DNA of 64,000 nt from Microcella alkalica (GCF_014595885.1 NZ_JABUKC010000001.1:186001-250000); one strand, 5' to 3'. Positions 1-8,635 are shown, counted from the stretch's first letter. The notes: a model not told the origin generated them from the sequence alone. Numbers and translations are program-made.

Positions 1-2
1 GC

Positions 3-896
3 CGACTCAACCTCGTCGATCGCGGTGTCACGTATCCGCTCGTGCTGGGCCACGAGGTGGTCGGCGTCGTCGAGGCCGTCGGGGCCGATGCGACCGGCGT
101 CGCGGTCGGCGACCGCCGCCTCGTCTACCCGTGGATCGGCGATGGCACGTGCGAGGCATGCCGCGCGGGCGACGAGAACCTCTGCCCGAGCCCCCGCAAC
201 CTCGGCGTCGCGCGCCACGGCGGCTACGCGGATCATCTGCTCGTTCCGCACTCCCGGTATCTTCTGGATGTCGCGGGGCTCGACGAGCGCTGGGCCGCCA
301 CCCTCGCGTGCTCGGGGCTCACCGCCTACAGCGCGGCGCGGAAGGCCATGCCCGCCGACACCCAGCTGCCGGTCGTCGTCATCGGCGCGGGGGGAGTCGG
401 TCTCATGGCGATCGCATCGCTGCGTGCGCTCGGCCACGAGGCCGTCATCGCGGTCGACCTGCAGCAGCGGAACCTCCAGCTCGCACGCGAGCTCGGCGCC
501 ACGGATACGGTCTCGGCGGCCGAGCCCGAGCTCGAGGCGGCGATCCTCGCCCGCGCCGGCGGCCCCGTGGCCGCCGTCATCGACTTCGTCAACAACTCGG
601 TCACCGCGCCCGTCGCCTTCAGCATCCTCCGCAAGGGCGGCACGATGATGCAGGTCGGCCTCTTCGGCGGCGAGCTCGTCATCCCGACCGCCCTGCTCGC
701 GCTCAAGGTCCTCACGATCCGAGGCAGCTTCGTCGGCTCCCTCGGCGAGCTCGGCGAGCTCGTCGAGCTCGCCAGGACAGGCGTCCTGCCGTCGATCCCG
801 ATCATCGACGAGCCGCTCACCGCCCACGCGGTCGAGTCGGCGCTCGATCGGCTCGCCGCGGGGGGCGTGCCCGGCCGCATCGTTCTCAGTGCCTAG
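3..896 (+). CDS. Zinc-dependent alcohol dehydrogenase (MDR family), 5' end outside the window
   Basis: The reading frame is already open at the left edge, so the N-terminus is missing; about 297 residues remain. A GroES-like catalytic domain is seen with the zinc-ligand motif LGHEVVG, followed by a Rossmann domain with the nucleotide-binding motif GAGGVG. The family oxidises alcohols to aldehydes or ketones with NAD(P). The structural-zinc lobe reads GDGTCEACRAGDENLC, so the first of the usual four cysteines appears to be Asp. The ORF continues upstream of the first GTG at 42, so that codon is not the true start. With the nearby aldehyde dehydrogenase, esterase and Baeyer-Villiger monooxygenase, a role in oxidising alcohols released from esters is plausible. 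Family assignment is firm; the substrate is unknown. Confidence 0.9.
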   Translation, partial: RLNLVDRGVTYPLVLGHEVVGVVEAVGADATGVAVGDRRLVYPWIGDGTCEACRAGDENLCPSPRNLGVARHGGYADHLLVPHSRYLLDVAGLDERWAATLACSGLTAYSAARKAMPADTQLPVVVIGAGGVGLMAIASLRALGHEAVIAVDLQQRNLQLARELGATDTVSAAEPELEAAILARAGGPVAAVIDFVNNSVTAPVAFSILRKGGTMMQVGLFGGELVIPTALLALKVLTIRGSFVGSLGELGELVELARTGVLPSIPIIDEPLTAHAVESALDRLAAGGVPGRIVLSA

Positions 897-974
897 TCCG
901 CTCGTGCGGGTCGCCGCGCGAACGCGCGATCCTCGGCCGTCGATGGAGGGGTCGGCGCTCTCGTCGTCGGTGGC

Positions 975-1844
975 TCAGGCGCCGTCGGCGTAGTCGAAGA
1001 AGCCGCGCCCCGACTTGCGACCCAGCTCGCCTGCCGCGACCTTATCGCGGAGGATCTGCGGAGGTGCGAAGCGCTCGCCGAGGGCGGCGTGCAGGTACTC
1101 AGCGATGCCGAGGCGCACATCGAGCCCCACGAGGTCGGTGGTGCGCAGCGGCCCCGTGGCGTGGCGATAGCCCAGCACCATCGCCGCGTCGATGTCCTCC
1201 GCCGAGGCGACGCCCTCCTCGAGCATGCGCATGGCCTCGAGCGCGATCACGAGCCCGAGGCGCGAGCTCGCGAATCCGGGAGCGTCGTGCACGACGATCG
1301 GCGTCTTGCCGAGAGCGGCCACCCAGCCGCGCGCGGCGTCGGTCAGCTCGGGTGACGAGCGGCTGGTCAGCACGAGCTCGACGAGGGCCGACGGCGGCAC
1401 GGGGTTGAAGAAGTGGAGCCCGCAGAAGCGCTCGGGCCGCTGCAACCTGTCGGCGAGCCCTTCGACCGAGAGCGACGAGGTGTTCGTCACCAGCCAGGCG
1501 GAGGGGGCGATGATCGACTCGGCGCGGGTCAGCGCGTCGACCTTGAGGTCGGTGAGCTCCGGCACCGCCTCGACCACGAGCGCGCAGTCGGTGAGCGACG
1601 CGTAGAGGGTCGACACGACGAGCCGCGCGAGCACGACCTCGGCGTCGATCGCAGCATCGCGCGCCGCTGCCTTGGCGACGCCGTCTGCTAGCCGAGCGCG
1701 CGCGCTCGCCGCGGCATCCGCGTCGCGCTCGATGACCGTGACGGCGCTGCCGCCCTGCGCGAAGACCTGAGCGATGCCGGCGCCCATGCGGCCGCCGCCG
1801 ATGACGCCGACGGTGGCGGGTAGGGAGACGGATGCTGCAGTCAC
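975..1844 (-). CDS. 3-hydroxyacyl-CoA dehydrogenase family protein
   Basis: The protein is 289 aa. It opens with an NAD-binding Rossmann motif GVIGGGRMGAGIAQ and carries the HFFNPVP motif with the catalytic His typical of L-3-hydroxyacyl-CoA/3-hydroxybutyryl-CoA dehydrogenases. The length matches the short single-domain (FadB2/PaaH-type) members. It would oxidise 3-hydroxyacyl-CoA to 3-ketoacyl-CoA in beta-oxidation or a related acid pathway. The GTG start at 1844 overlaps the stop of the upstream enoyl-CoA hydratase gene by 4 bp (GTGA), so the two are translationally coupled. Confidence 0.93.
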   Translation of the reverse strand: MTAASVSLPATVGVIGGGRMGAGIAQVFAQGGSAVTVIERDADAAASARARLADGVAKAAARDAAIDAEVVLARLVVSTLYASLTDCALVVEAVPELTDLKVDALTRAESIIAPSAWLVTNTSSLSVEGLADRLQRPERFCGLHFFNPVPPSALVELVLTSRSSPELTDAARGWVAALGKTPIVVHDAPGFASSRLGLVIALEAMRMLEEGVASAEDIDAAMVLGYRHATGPLRTTDLVGLDVRLGIAEYLHAALGERFAPPQILRDKVAAGELGRKSGRGFFDYADGA

Positions 1845-2593
1845 GATGACTCCTTCGATCGCGAGAGGAACGCGTCCATGCGGGCGGCCTTCGCCTCGGA
1901 CTCGAAGAGGATCGCCTGGGCGAGCTCGTCGACGAGCGGGTGGGCGGAGCGAGGCGCGGCGAGCACGCGCTTGGTGAGGCGGATCGCGAGCGGGTCCTGC
2001 TCGGCGATGCGGTCGGCGATGGCCTCCGCCGCGGCGAGAAGCTCGTCCGGTGCGTGCAGCGAGGCGACGAGACGGCAGGCGAGCGCCTCCTCTGCCGAGA
2101 GACGGCGCCCGGTGAAGAGGATCTCCTTCGCGAGCGGCTCGCCCACGAGTTCGGCGAGGCGCCAGCTGGCACCCGCGGCGGCGAGGATGCCGAGAGCGGT
2201 CTCCGGGTTGCCGAACACGGTGCGCGGGGAGGCGATGCGGATGTCGGCCGCGTACGCCAGCTCCGCGCCACCGCCGATCGCGACGCCGTCGACGGCGGCG
2301 ATCACGGGCATGGGCAGGCGCGCGATGCGGGAGAACAGCTCCGAGTTGATCCCCAGCAGCGCCTCGTCACGGCCGCGAGCCCGGAGCTGGCGGATGTCGG
2401 CGCCTCCGGCGAAGACGCCGCGCTCCGGCGTCGAGGTTCCCGTGATAATCAGAATGCGGGGGTTCTGCTCGAGCGCGGCGCAGACCTCATGCAGCTCGGC
2501 GACCATGACGTCGTTGATGGCATTGCGTGCCTCGGGGCGATCGAGGGTGACGACGACGCGGTCGCCGGCCTCGCGGATGCGCAGGGTGGTCAT
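1841..2593 (-). CDS. Enoyl-CoA hydratase/isomerase family protein
   Basis: This is a 250-aa crotonase-fold protein. Visible signatures are the N-terminal DRPEARNAI stretch, the oxyanion-hole region GVFAGGADI, and IAAVDGVAIGGGAELAYAADIRIAS followed by FGNPETALGI. The family hydrates enoyl-CoA or isomerises or hydrolyses related acyl-CoAs. ATG 2593 is preferred because homology starts there; the longer open frame reaching 3784 runs through the divergent aldehyde dehydrogenase gene and is not coding. It is the first gene of a two-gene unit with the dehydrogenase downstream. The site GGTATTGGAC lies about 32 nt upstream of this start in the direction of transcription. Confidence 0.93.
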   Translation of the reverse strand: MTTLRIREAGDRVVVTLDRPEARNAINDVMVAELHEVCAALEQNPRILIITGTSTPERGVFAGGADIRQLRARGRDEALLGINSELFSRIARLPMPVIAAVDGVAIGGGAELAYAADIRIASPRTVFGNPETALGILAAAGASWRLAELVGEPLAKEILFTGRRLSAEEALACRLVASLHAPDELLAAAEAIADRIAEQDPLAIRLTKRVLAAPRSAHPLVDELAQAILFESEAKAARMDAFLSRSKESS

Positions 2594-2610
2594 TGGCTCA
2601 GGCTGACACG

Positions 2611-2693
2611 CGCGATCCATGCACGTCCAATACCCGATGCGCCCGTGATCCATGCGTCCGGGGCATCGACCCGTGGCCCGATCGGTATTGGAC
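2611..2693. promoter_or_regulatory. Divergent regulatory region with inverted and direct repeats
   Basis: This lies between the divergent hydratase and aldehyde dehydrogenase genes. GTCCAATACC (2625-2634) is repeated as its exact reverse complement GGTATTGGAC at 2684-2693, so each copy points at one of the two genes. GATCCATGC occurs directly repeated at 2614-2622 and 2647-2655, 33 bp apart. Both motifs (CGCGATCCATGCAC and TCCAATACC) recur upstream of the GAF-Fis regulator gene at 5962-5993. They are seen directly; that they are operator or promoter elements is inference. TTGGAC within the motif could also be a -35 element. Confidence 0.55.
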
Positions 2694-2794
2694 GTCGGAC
2701 TCGTGCACGACGACGCTGGAGTCAGGACATCCCGCCTCGGGCGCGCACGCGCACGGCCAGACACCGCGACGCCGCGGAGGAGCACGGAGACACC

Positions 2795-4165
2795 ATGGGC
2801 GCGTACCGCACCATCAATCCCGCCACGGGCGAGACGCTCGCCGAGTTCCCCGTCGTCGACGATGCCGAGGTCGACGCCATCGTCGCCCGCTCGTTCGCCG
2901 CCTACCGCGCCCTGCGCGCGATGCCGCTCGAGCAGCGCACGGGGATCCTGCGGCGCACCGCCGAGCTTCACCGCGAGCGCATCGACGAGTTCGCGCGCAT
3001 CCTCACCCTCGAGGTCGGCAAGCCCATCACGCAGGCGCGCGGCGAGGTCGAGCTCGTCGCCTCGATCTACGAGTACTACGCCGACCACGCAGCGACCTTC
3101 CTCGCCGACGAGCAGCTCGCCATCGTCGGCGGCGGCGAGGCGCTCGTGCGCACCGAGGCCATCGGCCCGCTGCTCGGCATCATGCCGTGGAACTACCCCT
3201 ACTACCAGGTCGCTCGCTTCGCGGCACCGAATCTCGCTCTCGGCAACACGATCATGCTCAAGCACGCGCGCAACTGCCCGCAGTCGGCGCTCGCGATCGA
3301 GCGCGTGCTCCACGACGCCGGGCTGCCGACCGACGCCTACATCAACGCCTTCATCGACAGCAGCCAGGTGCCCCGCATCATCGCCGATGACCGCGTGCGC
3401 GGCGTCTCGCTCACCGGCTCCGAGGCGGCCGGATCGGCTGTCGGAGAGGTCGCCGGGCGGCACATGAAGCGCGCCGTGCTCGAGCTTGGCGGCTCCGACC
3501 CTTTCATCGTGCTCGACGACGCCGATATCGACGTCGCGGTCGCGGCGGGCGTGCGAGGCCGCGTCGCCAACGCCGGACAGGCATGCACCGCCTCGAAGCG
3601 CTTCATCGTCGTCGATTCGGTTTACGAGGAGTTCACGTCGAAGTTCATCGCCGCCATGACCGCGATCACCCCCGGCGACCCCGAGTCGGGCGACACCTTC
3701 CTCGGCCCACTCTCCTCCGCAGCCGCCGGCGAGGAGCTCGACGAGTTCGTGCAGGATGCCCTCGCGAAGGGCGCGACAGTGCACGTGGCGCCGGGCGCCC
3801 GCCGGTCGGGCGCCTTCTACCCTCCGACGGTGCTCACCGAGGTGACGCCGGGCATGCGCGCGTACAGCGAGGAGCTCTTCGGCCCCGCCGCGGTCGTCTA
3901 CCGAGTGCCCTCGCCGCAGGCCGCGGTCGAGCTCGCCAACGAGTCGCCCTTCGGCCTCGCCAGCAGCATCTTCACGACCGACCAGGACGCGGCGCGTCGC
4001 ATCGCCGGGGAGCTCGAGGTCGGCATGGTCTGGATCAACAGCACGAGCCGCAGCGCGCCCGACCTGCCCTTCGGCGGCGTGAAGCGCTCGGGCGTCGGTC
4101 GCGAGCTCGCGAAGTACGGCATCGACGAGTTCGCGAACAAAAAGCTCATCCGCACTCCCGCCTGA
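2795..4165 (+). CDS. NAD(P)-dependent aldehyde dehydrogenase, succinate-semialdehyde dehydrogenase-like
   Basis: The protein is 456 aa, in the normal range for aldehyde dehydrogenases of the short SSADH (Sad/YneI) type. It starts MGAYRTINPATGE, has the general-base motif ELGGSDPF, and the catalytic cysteine lies in NAGQACTASKR (about residue 264). It would oxidise an aldehyde to the acid. ATG 2795 follows a GGAG ribosome-binding site. It is divergent from the enoyl-CoA hydratase gene and converges with the regulator gene only 7 bp after its stop. The exact aldehyde is not determinable; aldehydes from the neighbouring alcohol dehydrogenase are a reasonable guess. Confidence 0.92.
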   Translation: MGAYRTINPATGETLAEFPVVDDAEVDAIVARSFAAYRALRAMPLEQRTGILRRTAELHRERIDEFARILTLEVGKPITQARGEVELVASIYEYYADHAATFLADEQLAIVGGGEALVRTEAIGPLLGIMPWNYPYYQVARFAAPNLALGNTIMLKHARNCPQSALAIERVLHDAGLPTDAYINAFIDSSQVPRIIADDRVRGVSLTGSEAAGSAVGEVAGRHMKRAVLELGGSDPFIVLDDADIDVAVAAGVRGRVANAGQACTASKRFIVVDSVYEEFTSKFIAAMTAITPGDPESGDTFLGPLSSAAAGEELDEFVQDALAKGATVHVAPGARRSGAFYPPTVLTEVTPGMRAYSEELFGPAAVVYRVPSPQAAVELANESPFGLASSIFTTDQDAARRIAGELEVGMVWINSTSRSAPDLPFGGVKRSGVGRELAKYGIDEFANKKLIRTPA

Positions 4166-4172
4166 CGGCGAC

Positions 4173-5900
4173 TCAGGCGCTGAGGTCGGTCGTTCCGTCG
4201 AGCCCGTACTGCCGCATCTTGCGGTAGAGGGTGGTGCGGCCGATGCCGAGCGACTCCGCGGCGAGCGAGCGGTTCCCGCCCGCGGCGCGCAGCGCGGCGT
4301 CGATCGCCTTGTACTCCGAGGCGGCGATGCCGTAGAGCTGACGCGTCTGAGCGCGCATGTCGGGGGTGAGCGCCGAGAGCTCGAGCGCTCCGTGAAGCGA
4401 GAGCGCGGCGGCCCGACGCAGCTCGTGCACGAGTTCGGCGACCTCGCCGGTCCACTGCCAGCGCACGAGGGTCTGCAGCACGGCGGGCGGGACCGTCAGA
4501 CGATGCTGAGCTGCGATCTCCTCCGTGATGGCGACGATGCGCTCCGGGGCATCGACGAGCGAAGGGATGCACACCTCGCGACCGTGCCCCGTGACGAGCG
4601 ACTGCACCGCGGCGTCGGCCGAGCCGGTGGTGAGCGTCATCGCGAGGATGCCGTCGGGACGAGTATCCGCCGCATCGATCACCGAGCGCAGCCAGGCGCG
4701 ATCATCGGCGGTCAGCTGCTCGACATTGCGCAGGACGATGGATGCGCCGTCGGCGAGCTCGCGCACCAGGCGGCTGCGCACCGAGGGCCGCCGCACCTCG
4801 ATCGCGGGCAGCGTTCGGGGTGCGACGCCGTCGCGCCCCGTGAGCCAGGCGGTGGCGAGATGAGCCTTGCCCGAGGCGGCCGGCCCGCTGATCGACACCG
4901 CGTGCGATCCGGCCGACGCGGCGTCGAGCACGCGGCACAGCGCGGCCGTCGTGCCGGGGCAGCTGCTGGCCTCGGCGGCCGCCTCGATGGTCTGCTCGAG
5001 CTCCACGATGTAGAGGCTCTCGCCGTCGGCCCCGACGAGGCGGCGGGCGATGCCCGTGCGGCCCGACACCGAGACCGAGCGGTGCTGGCCGTTCCAGTCG
5101 TTGCCCTGCAGCTCGTCCCAGAGCACCACGTGCGTGCTCGCTGAGAGCAGCGGCAGAGCGCCGGTCGTGCTCATGAGCCCCGAGCGGCTCAGGGCGATCA
5201 CGGGAACGCGGGGAGAGGTGCCGACGAACTCCGCCAGGAGCGCGCCGAGCCCGCCGGAGGTGGCGGCCTCGGCGATCGAACCCTCGACCTGTCGGGCCGC
5301 CTGGCGGGCGATCGCGAGCATGCTGAGGTCAGAGTTGTCGAGAGGAGCGGCGAGAGAGATCGACCCGACGACGCGTCCGGAGACCGGGTCGCAGATGGGC
5401 GCCCCCGCGCACGCGAGCGACTGCAGCGACTCGTTGACGTGCTCGGCGCCGCGCACGAAGAGCGCCGCGCGTTCCTCCATGGCCGTGCCGAGGCCGTTGG
5501 TGCCGAGCGCGGCTTCCGAGAAGTCGAACCCCTCGGCCGCGTGGGCTCTGTCGAGCTGCCGCGCGTGCGAGCGCTCGCTGACTCGACGGGCGATGATGCG
5601 CCCGCTGCGGTCGCTCACGAACAGCGCCACCTGCATGTCGGCGAGAGATTCGTTCCAGCGGTCGAGCACGCCCTCGGAGGCTCGGATGAGCCGCTCGGCC
5701 GCCTTGGCGGCGGGTCGCGGGGCGGGCGGGGCCGAGAAGTCGGTTCCGGCGCTCTGCGAGATGGTGCGACGCCAGCTGCGTTCGATCGACTCGGGGATGC
5801 CCAGAGAGCGGGGAGCAGGACCACCGGCGCCGAGGCCGCCTTCGAGCAGAAGACGCCGCGCAGCGATGACGCGCTCGGCCGAGTACGTCTGTGGTGACAT
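4173..5900 (-). CDS. GAF domain, degenerate AAA and Fis-type HTH transcriptional regulator (AcoR-like)
   Basis: A 575-aa protein with an N-terminal GAF-like sensor domain (about residues 60-210), a middle segment with a P-loop-like motif SGPAASGKA, and a C-terminal Fis-type HTH (NRSLAAESLGIGRTTLYRKM). The architecture is that of acetoin/alkane/ketone catabolism activators. No GAFTGA sigma54-contact motif is visible and the Walker B position (IVLRNVEQL) lacks the acidic pair, which fits actinobacteria, which lack sigma54. ATG 5900 is chosen because GAGGAC precedes it at good spacing; the frame stays open to 6002. It sits between the aldehyde dehydrogenase and the monooxygenase genes and probably controls the cluster. 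Confidence 0.88.
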   Translation of the reverse strand: MSPQTYSAERVIAARRLLLEGGLGAGGPAPRSLGIPESIERSWRRTISQSAGTDFSAPPAPRPAAKAAERLIRASEGVLDRWNESLADMQVALFVSDRSGRIIARRVSERSHARQLDRAHAAEGFDFSEAALGTNGLGTAMEERAALFVRGAEHVNESLQSLACAGAPICDPVSGRVVGSISLAAPLDNSDLSMLAIARQAARQVEGSIAEAATSGGLGALLAEFVGTSPRVPVIALSRSGLMSTTGALPLLSASTHVVLWDELQGNDWNGQHRSVSVSGRTGIARRLVGADGESLYIVELEQTIEAAAEASSCPGTTAALCRVLDAASAGSHAVSISGPAASGKAHLATAWLTGRDGVAPRTLPAIEVRRPSVRSRLVRELADGASIVLRNVEQLTADDRAWLRSVIDAADTRPDGILAMTLTTGSADAAVQSLVTGHGREVCIPSLVDAPERIVAITEEIAAQHRLTVPPAVLQTLVRWQWTGEVAELVHELRRAAALSLHGALELSALTPDMRAQTRQLYGIAASEYKAIDAALRAAGGNRSLAAESLGIGRTTLYRKMRQYGLDGTTDLSA

Positions 5901-5961
5901 GGGGTCCTCGCCTCGTCGCAAGAATCGGGATAACTCAGCATCGCCCACCGATTGCGTCGAC

Positions 5962-6009
5962 TCCAATACCAGACGACGGCGCGATCGATGCACTGTTCGC
6001 ATCAGTGCA
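5962..6009 (-). promoter_or_regulatory. Upstream region of the GAF-Fis regulator gene with shared motifs and an inverted repeat
   Basis: TCCAATACC (5962-5970) and CGCGATCGATGCAC (5980-5993) match motifs in the divergent hydratase/aldehyde dehydrogenase region (9/9 and 13/14 positions). A separate inverted repeat TGCACTG/CAGTGCA (5989-5995 and 6003-6009, 7-nt spacer) overlaps it. The sites lie about 60-110 nt upstream of the regulator start, so autoregulation is plausible. Function is inferred from position and recurrence only. Confidence 0.5.
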
Positions 6010-6013
6010 CATG

Positions 6014-6048
6014 CCGCGGGCCCGGCTCGAGATGAGCCGGGCCCGCGG
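6014..6048 (-). terminator. Strong terminator-like hairpin after the monooxygenase gene
   Basis: A perfect 15-bp stem (6014-6028 with 6034-6048) closes on the 5-nt loop GAGAT. It begins 15 nt past the stop codon of the minus-strand monooxygenase gene. There is no clear T tract, as is common in high-GC actinobacteria. It would separate the esterase-monooxygenase unit from the regulator promoter. Confidence 0.8.
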
Positions 6049-6062
6049 GCGGGGTGAGCGAG

Positions 6063-7679
6063 TCAGGCCGCAATGGCCGCGCGCGGGGCGATGAGCCCCT
6101 CGAAGCCCTTCTCCTTGACCTCGGCGAGCACTCCGCGGTACGCCCCCATGCCGGCCAGGTAGAACATCACCGTGTTCTTCTTGCCGGGGATGTTGGCGCC
6201 GAAGATCCACGAGTCGGTCTTGGGGAACAGCGTGTAGTCGGCGATCGTGCGGCAGAGTACCGTCCACTCGTCCTCGACCTCCTGCGTCGCCTCGATGACC
6301 GAGCCGGTGCGCTCCGCCTCCTCGATGAGCGAGGAGATGAACTCCACCTGCACCTCGAGGGCGGGCACGAGGTTGGTGAACGGGCCGTTGGGGCCGAGCA
6401 CCATGAACATGTTGGGGAAGCCGGCCGTCGAGATACCGAGATAGCTCGTCGGAGCATCCGCCCAGTGCTCGTCGACCGTCATGCCGCCACGGCCGCGGAT
6501 GTTCATGCGGCGGTAGTTGCCGTCGACCGCGTCGAAGCCGGTCGCGAAGACGAGCACGTCGAGCTCGTGCTCGACCCCGTCGGCCGTGCGCACGCCCTTG
6601 GGCGTGATCTCGACGATCGGGTTCTCCTTGATGGAGACAAGCTTCACGTTCTCCTGGTTGTAGACGTCGTAGTAGTTGTGGTTGCAGAGCGGGCGCTTCG
6701 CGTACGGCAGCGTCGGGGTGAGCAGGCGCGCCGTCTCCGGGTCCTTCACCGTCTCCTTGATCTTGCGACGGATGAAGTCGGCCGCGGCCTCGTTCGCCTC
6801 CTCGCTGATCGCGATGTCGTTGAAGGTGCCGAACATGAAGTAGAAGCCGTTGCCGCGATCCCAGGCCGCCTGGAAGATGCGCTCGCGCTCCTCGGGGGTG
6901 ACGTCGGTCGTCGCGATCGTCGACTCCTGGAAACCGAAGGCGACGCCGGAGTTGCGCACCTGCTCCCAGATCTCGGGGAAGCGGCCCTTGACCTCCTCGA
7001 CCTCGCCGGGCTCGACGGGGCCGTTGCCCGAGGGCACGCTGTACTGCGCATTGCGCTGGAACACCGTGAGGTGCTCCACCTGTCTGGCCGCCGCGACGAT
7101 GAACTGCGTTCCCGTCGAGCCGGTGCCGATGACGCCGACGCGCTTGCCCTCGATCGACAGGTCATCGGGCCACTGAGCGGTGTGCACGAGGCGACCCTCG
7201 AACGTGTCGATACCCGGGATGGCGGGAATGTTCGTCGCCGCGAGCAGGCCGAGCGCGGTCACGACGTAGCGTGTCGTGAACGACTCGCCCGCTGCGGTGC
7301 CGATCGTCCAGATCTCGGCGTCCTCGTCGAAGACCATCGAGGTGACCTCGGTGTTCAGCTGGATGTCCTTGCGCAGGTCGAACCGGTCGACGACGTCCTC
7401 GAGGTAGGCGAGAATGTCGGGCTGGTTGATGTACTTGCGCGTCCAGTTCGAGTCGGCGAGCAGGCCGTCGTCGAACGAGTAGCGGTAGTACGGGCTCTCG
7501 GTGTCCGACATGGCGCCGGGGTACTTGTTCCAGAACCAGGTGCCGCCGATGCCGGAGCCCTTCTCGAACGCGCGCACGCGCATCCCCTGCTTGTCGCGCA
7601 GGAGGTGCAGCTGGTAGATGCCGGCGAAGCCGGCGCCGATGACGATCGCGTCAAAGTCCGTGGTGACCGTGTGTGACAT
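6063..7679 (-). CDS. Flavin-containing Baeyer-Villiger monooxygenase
   Basis: A 538-aa cytosolic flavoprotein with an N-terminal FAD-binding motif (IVIGAGFAG), a second dinucleotide motif for NADPH (VIGTGSTG, about residue 185), and between them the Baeyer-Villiger fingerprint FxGxxxHxxxWP as FEGRLVHTAQWP. The length matches cyclohexanone- or phenylacetone-type enzymes. The family inserts oxygen next to a ketone carbonyl to make an ester or lactone. ATG 7679 has the ribosome-binding site AAAGGAG. The esterase gene lies 38 bp upstream on the same strand, so product ester and hydrolase are co-expressed, the same pairing as known ketone-degradation operons (acmAB type). The substrate is not predictable. 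Confidence 0.95.
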   Translation of the reverse strand: MSHTVTTDFDAIVIGAGFAGIYQLHLLRDKQGMRVRAFEKGSGIGGTWFWNKYPGAMSDTESPYYRYSFDDGLLADSNWTRKYINQPDILAYLEDVVDRFDLRKDIQLNTEVTSMVFDEDAEIWTIGTAAGESFTTRYVVTALGLLAATNIPAIPGIDTFEGRLVHTAQWPDDLSIEGKRVGVIGTGSTGTQFIVAAARQVEHLTVFQRNAQYSVPSGNGPVEPGEVEEVKGRFPEIWEQVRNSGVAFGFQESTIATTDVTPEERERIFQAAWDRGNGFYFMFGTFNDIAISEEANEAAADFIRRKIKETVKDPETARLLTPTLPYAKRPLCNHNYYDVYNQENVKLVSIKENPIVEITPKGVRTADGVEHELDVLVFATGFDAVDGNYRRMNIRGRGGMTVDEHWADAPTSYLGISTAGFPNMFMVLGPNGPFTNLVPALEVQVEFISSLIEEAERTGSVIEATQEVEDEWTVLCRTIADYTLFPKTDSWIFGANIPGKKNTVMFYLAGMGAYRGVLAEVKEKGFEGLIAPRAAIAA

Positions 7680-7717
7680 GAACAAACTCCTTTGTCTGCT
7701 GTGCGGGTGGGTGAGGG

Positions 7718-8635
7718 TCAGGAGCGCAGCCAGGCGCCGATGCTCTTCAGCTCGGCGTCGACGGCGGCGTCGCGGCCGGCGAGGAACGGGTACACGTGCT
7801 GCTGGCCCTCGGCGATGTGGAGGGTCACGTCGACGCCCGCGGCCGACGCGCGCTCGTGCAGGCGGGTCGCGTTGTCGACGAGCGACTCGACGCCGCCCGC
7901 GTTGATGTACAGCGGCGGATAGCCCGTGAAGTCGGCGTACAGGGGGTTGGCGATCGGGTCGTTTGGCTCGGTCGCGCCGCCCAGGCGGCCGGCAATCATG
8001 CCCTCGAGCAGCGGCACCGTGATGAGCATGTCGGTGGCGTCGTTGGTGACGAGGGTCTCGCCCTTGTTCTCCATGTCGAGCCACGGCGAGAAGGCCACGA
8101 CGTGACCGGGCAGCGGCTTGCCCCGCGCCTTGAGCGCGAGGGGGATCGCCACCGCGAGGTTGCCGCCGGCCGAATCGCCGATCGTGGTGATGTCCTCGGG
8201 GCGAATGCCCCGCTCGACGAGTGCCATGAACGAGGCCACGCCGTCCTCGACCTGGGCCGGGTGCGGGTGCTCGGGGGCGAGGCGGTAGTCGAGCACGAAC
8301 GTCGTCATGCCGGCGGCCTTCGCGACGTGCGCGGCGAGCTTGCGGTGGCTAGAGGCCGAGCCAACGGCGAAGCCGCCTCCGTGGGTGAAGAGCAGAACCT
8401 TGCTGCGGTCGGCACCGGCCGGGAAGGCCCAGATGCCGGGAACGCCGCCGACGGTCTCCTGCTTGTAGGTGACGTCCTCCGGCTCGACGGTCGGCTGGTG
8501 CCACTCGTCGAAGATGCTGCGGAAAAGGCGCATCGTGAGCTCGCTGGTCACCATGATGTTCGACCAGTCGGCGTAGAGATCGCGCAACGGGCTCTCGACG
8601 ATCACGGTCTGAGCGGTGGTGGATGAGGTGGACAT
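7718..8635 (-). CDS. Alpha/beta hydrolase, hormone-sensitive-lipase family esterase
   Basis: The protein is 305 aa. It carries the oxyanion motif HGGGF (about residue 85), the nucleophile motif GDSAGGN (about residue 158), and a C-terminal region with the expected Asp and His (EGQQHVYPF), typical of family IV carboxylesterases. ATG 8635 is preceded by AAGGAG and fits the family N-terminus; the open frame to 8710 is longer. It is first in a two-gene unit with the Baeyer-Villiger monooxygenase, so it likely hydrolyses the ester that enzyme makes, giving alcohol and acid. Confidence 0.93.
   Translation of the reverse strand: MSTSSTTAQTVIVESPLRDLYADWSNIMVTSELTMRLFRSIFDEWHQPTVEPEDVTYKQETVGGVPGIWAFPAGADRSKVLLFTHGGGFAVGSASSHRKLAAHVAKAAGMTTFVLDYRLAPEHPHPAQVEDGVASFMALVERGIRPEDITTIGDSAGGNLAVAIPLALKARGKPLPGHVVAFSPWLDMENKGETLVTNDATDMLITVPLLEGMIAGRLGGATEPNDPIANPLYADFTGYPPLYINAGGVESLVDNATRLHERASAAGVDVTLHIAEGQQHVYPFLAGRDAAVDAELKSIGAWLRS

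Noticed and set aside
915-928. Palindrome CGCGCGAACGCGCG between the alcohol dehydrogenase and hydroxyacyl-CoA dehydrogenase genes
   Set aside because: Low-complexity CG repeat expected by chance in GC-rich DNA; the two genes converge here, so a short terminator is possible but not supported.
2594-3784. Upstream extension of the enoyl-CoA hydratase reading frame
   Set aside because: It runs through the divergent aldehyde dehydrogenase gene; crotonase homology starts at the ATG at 2593.
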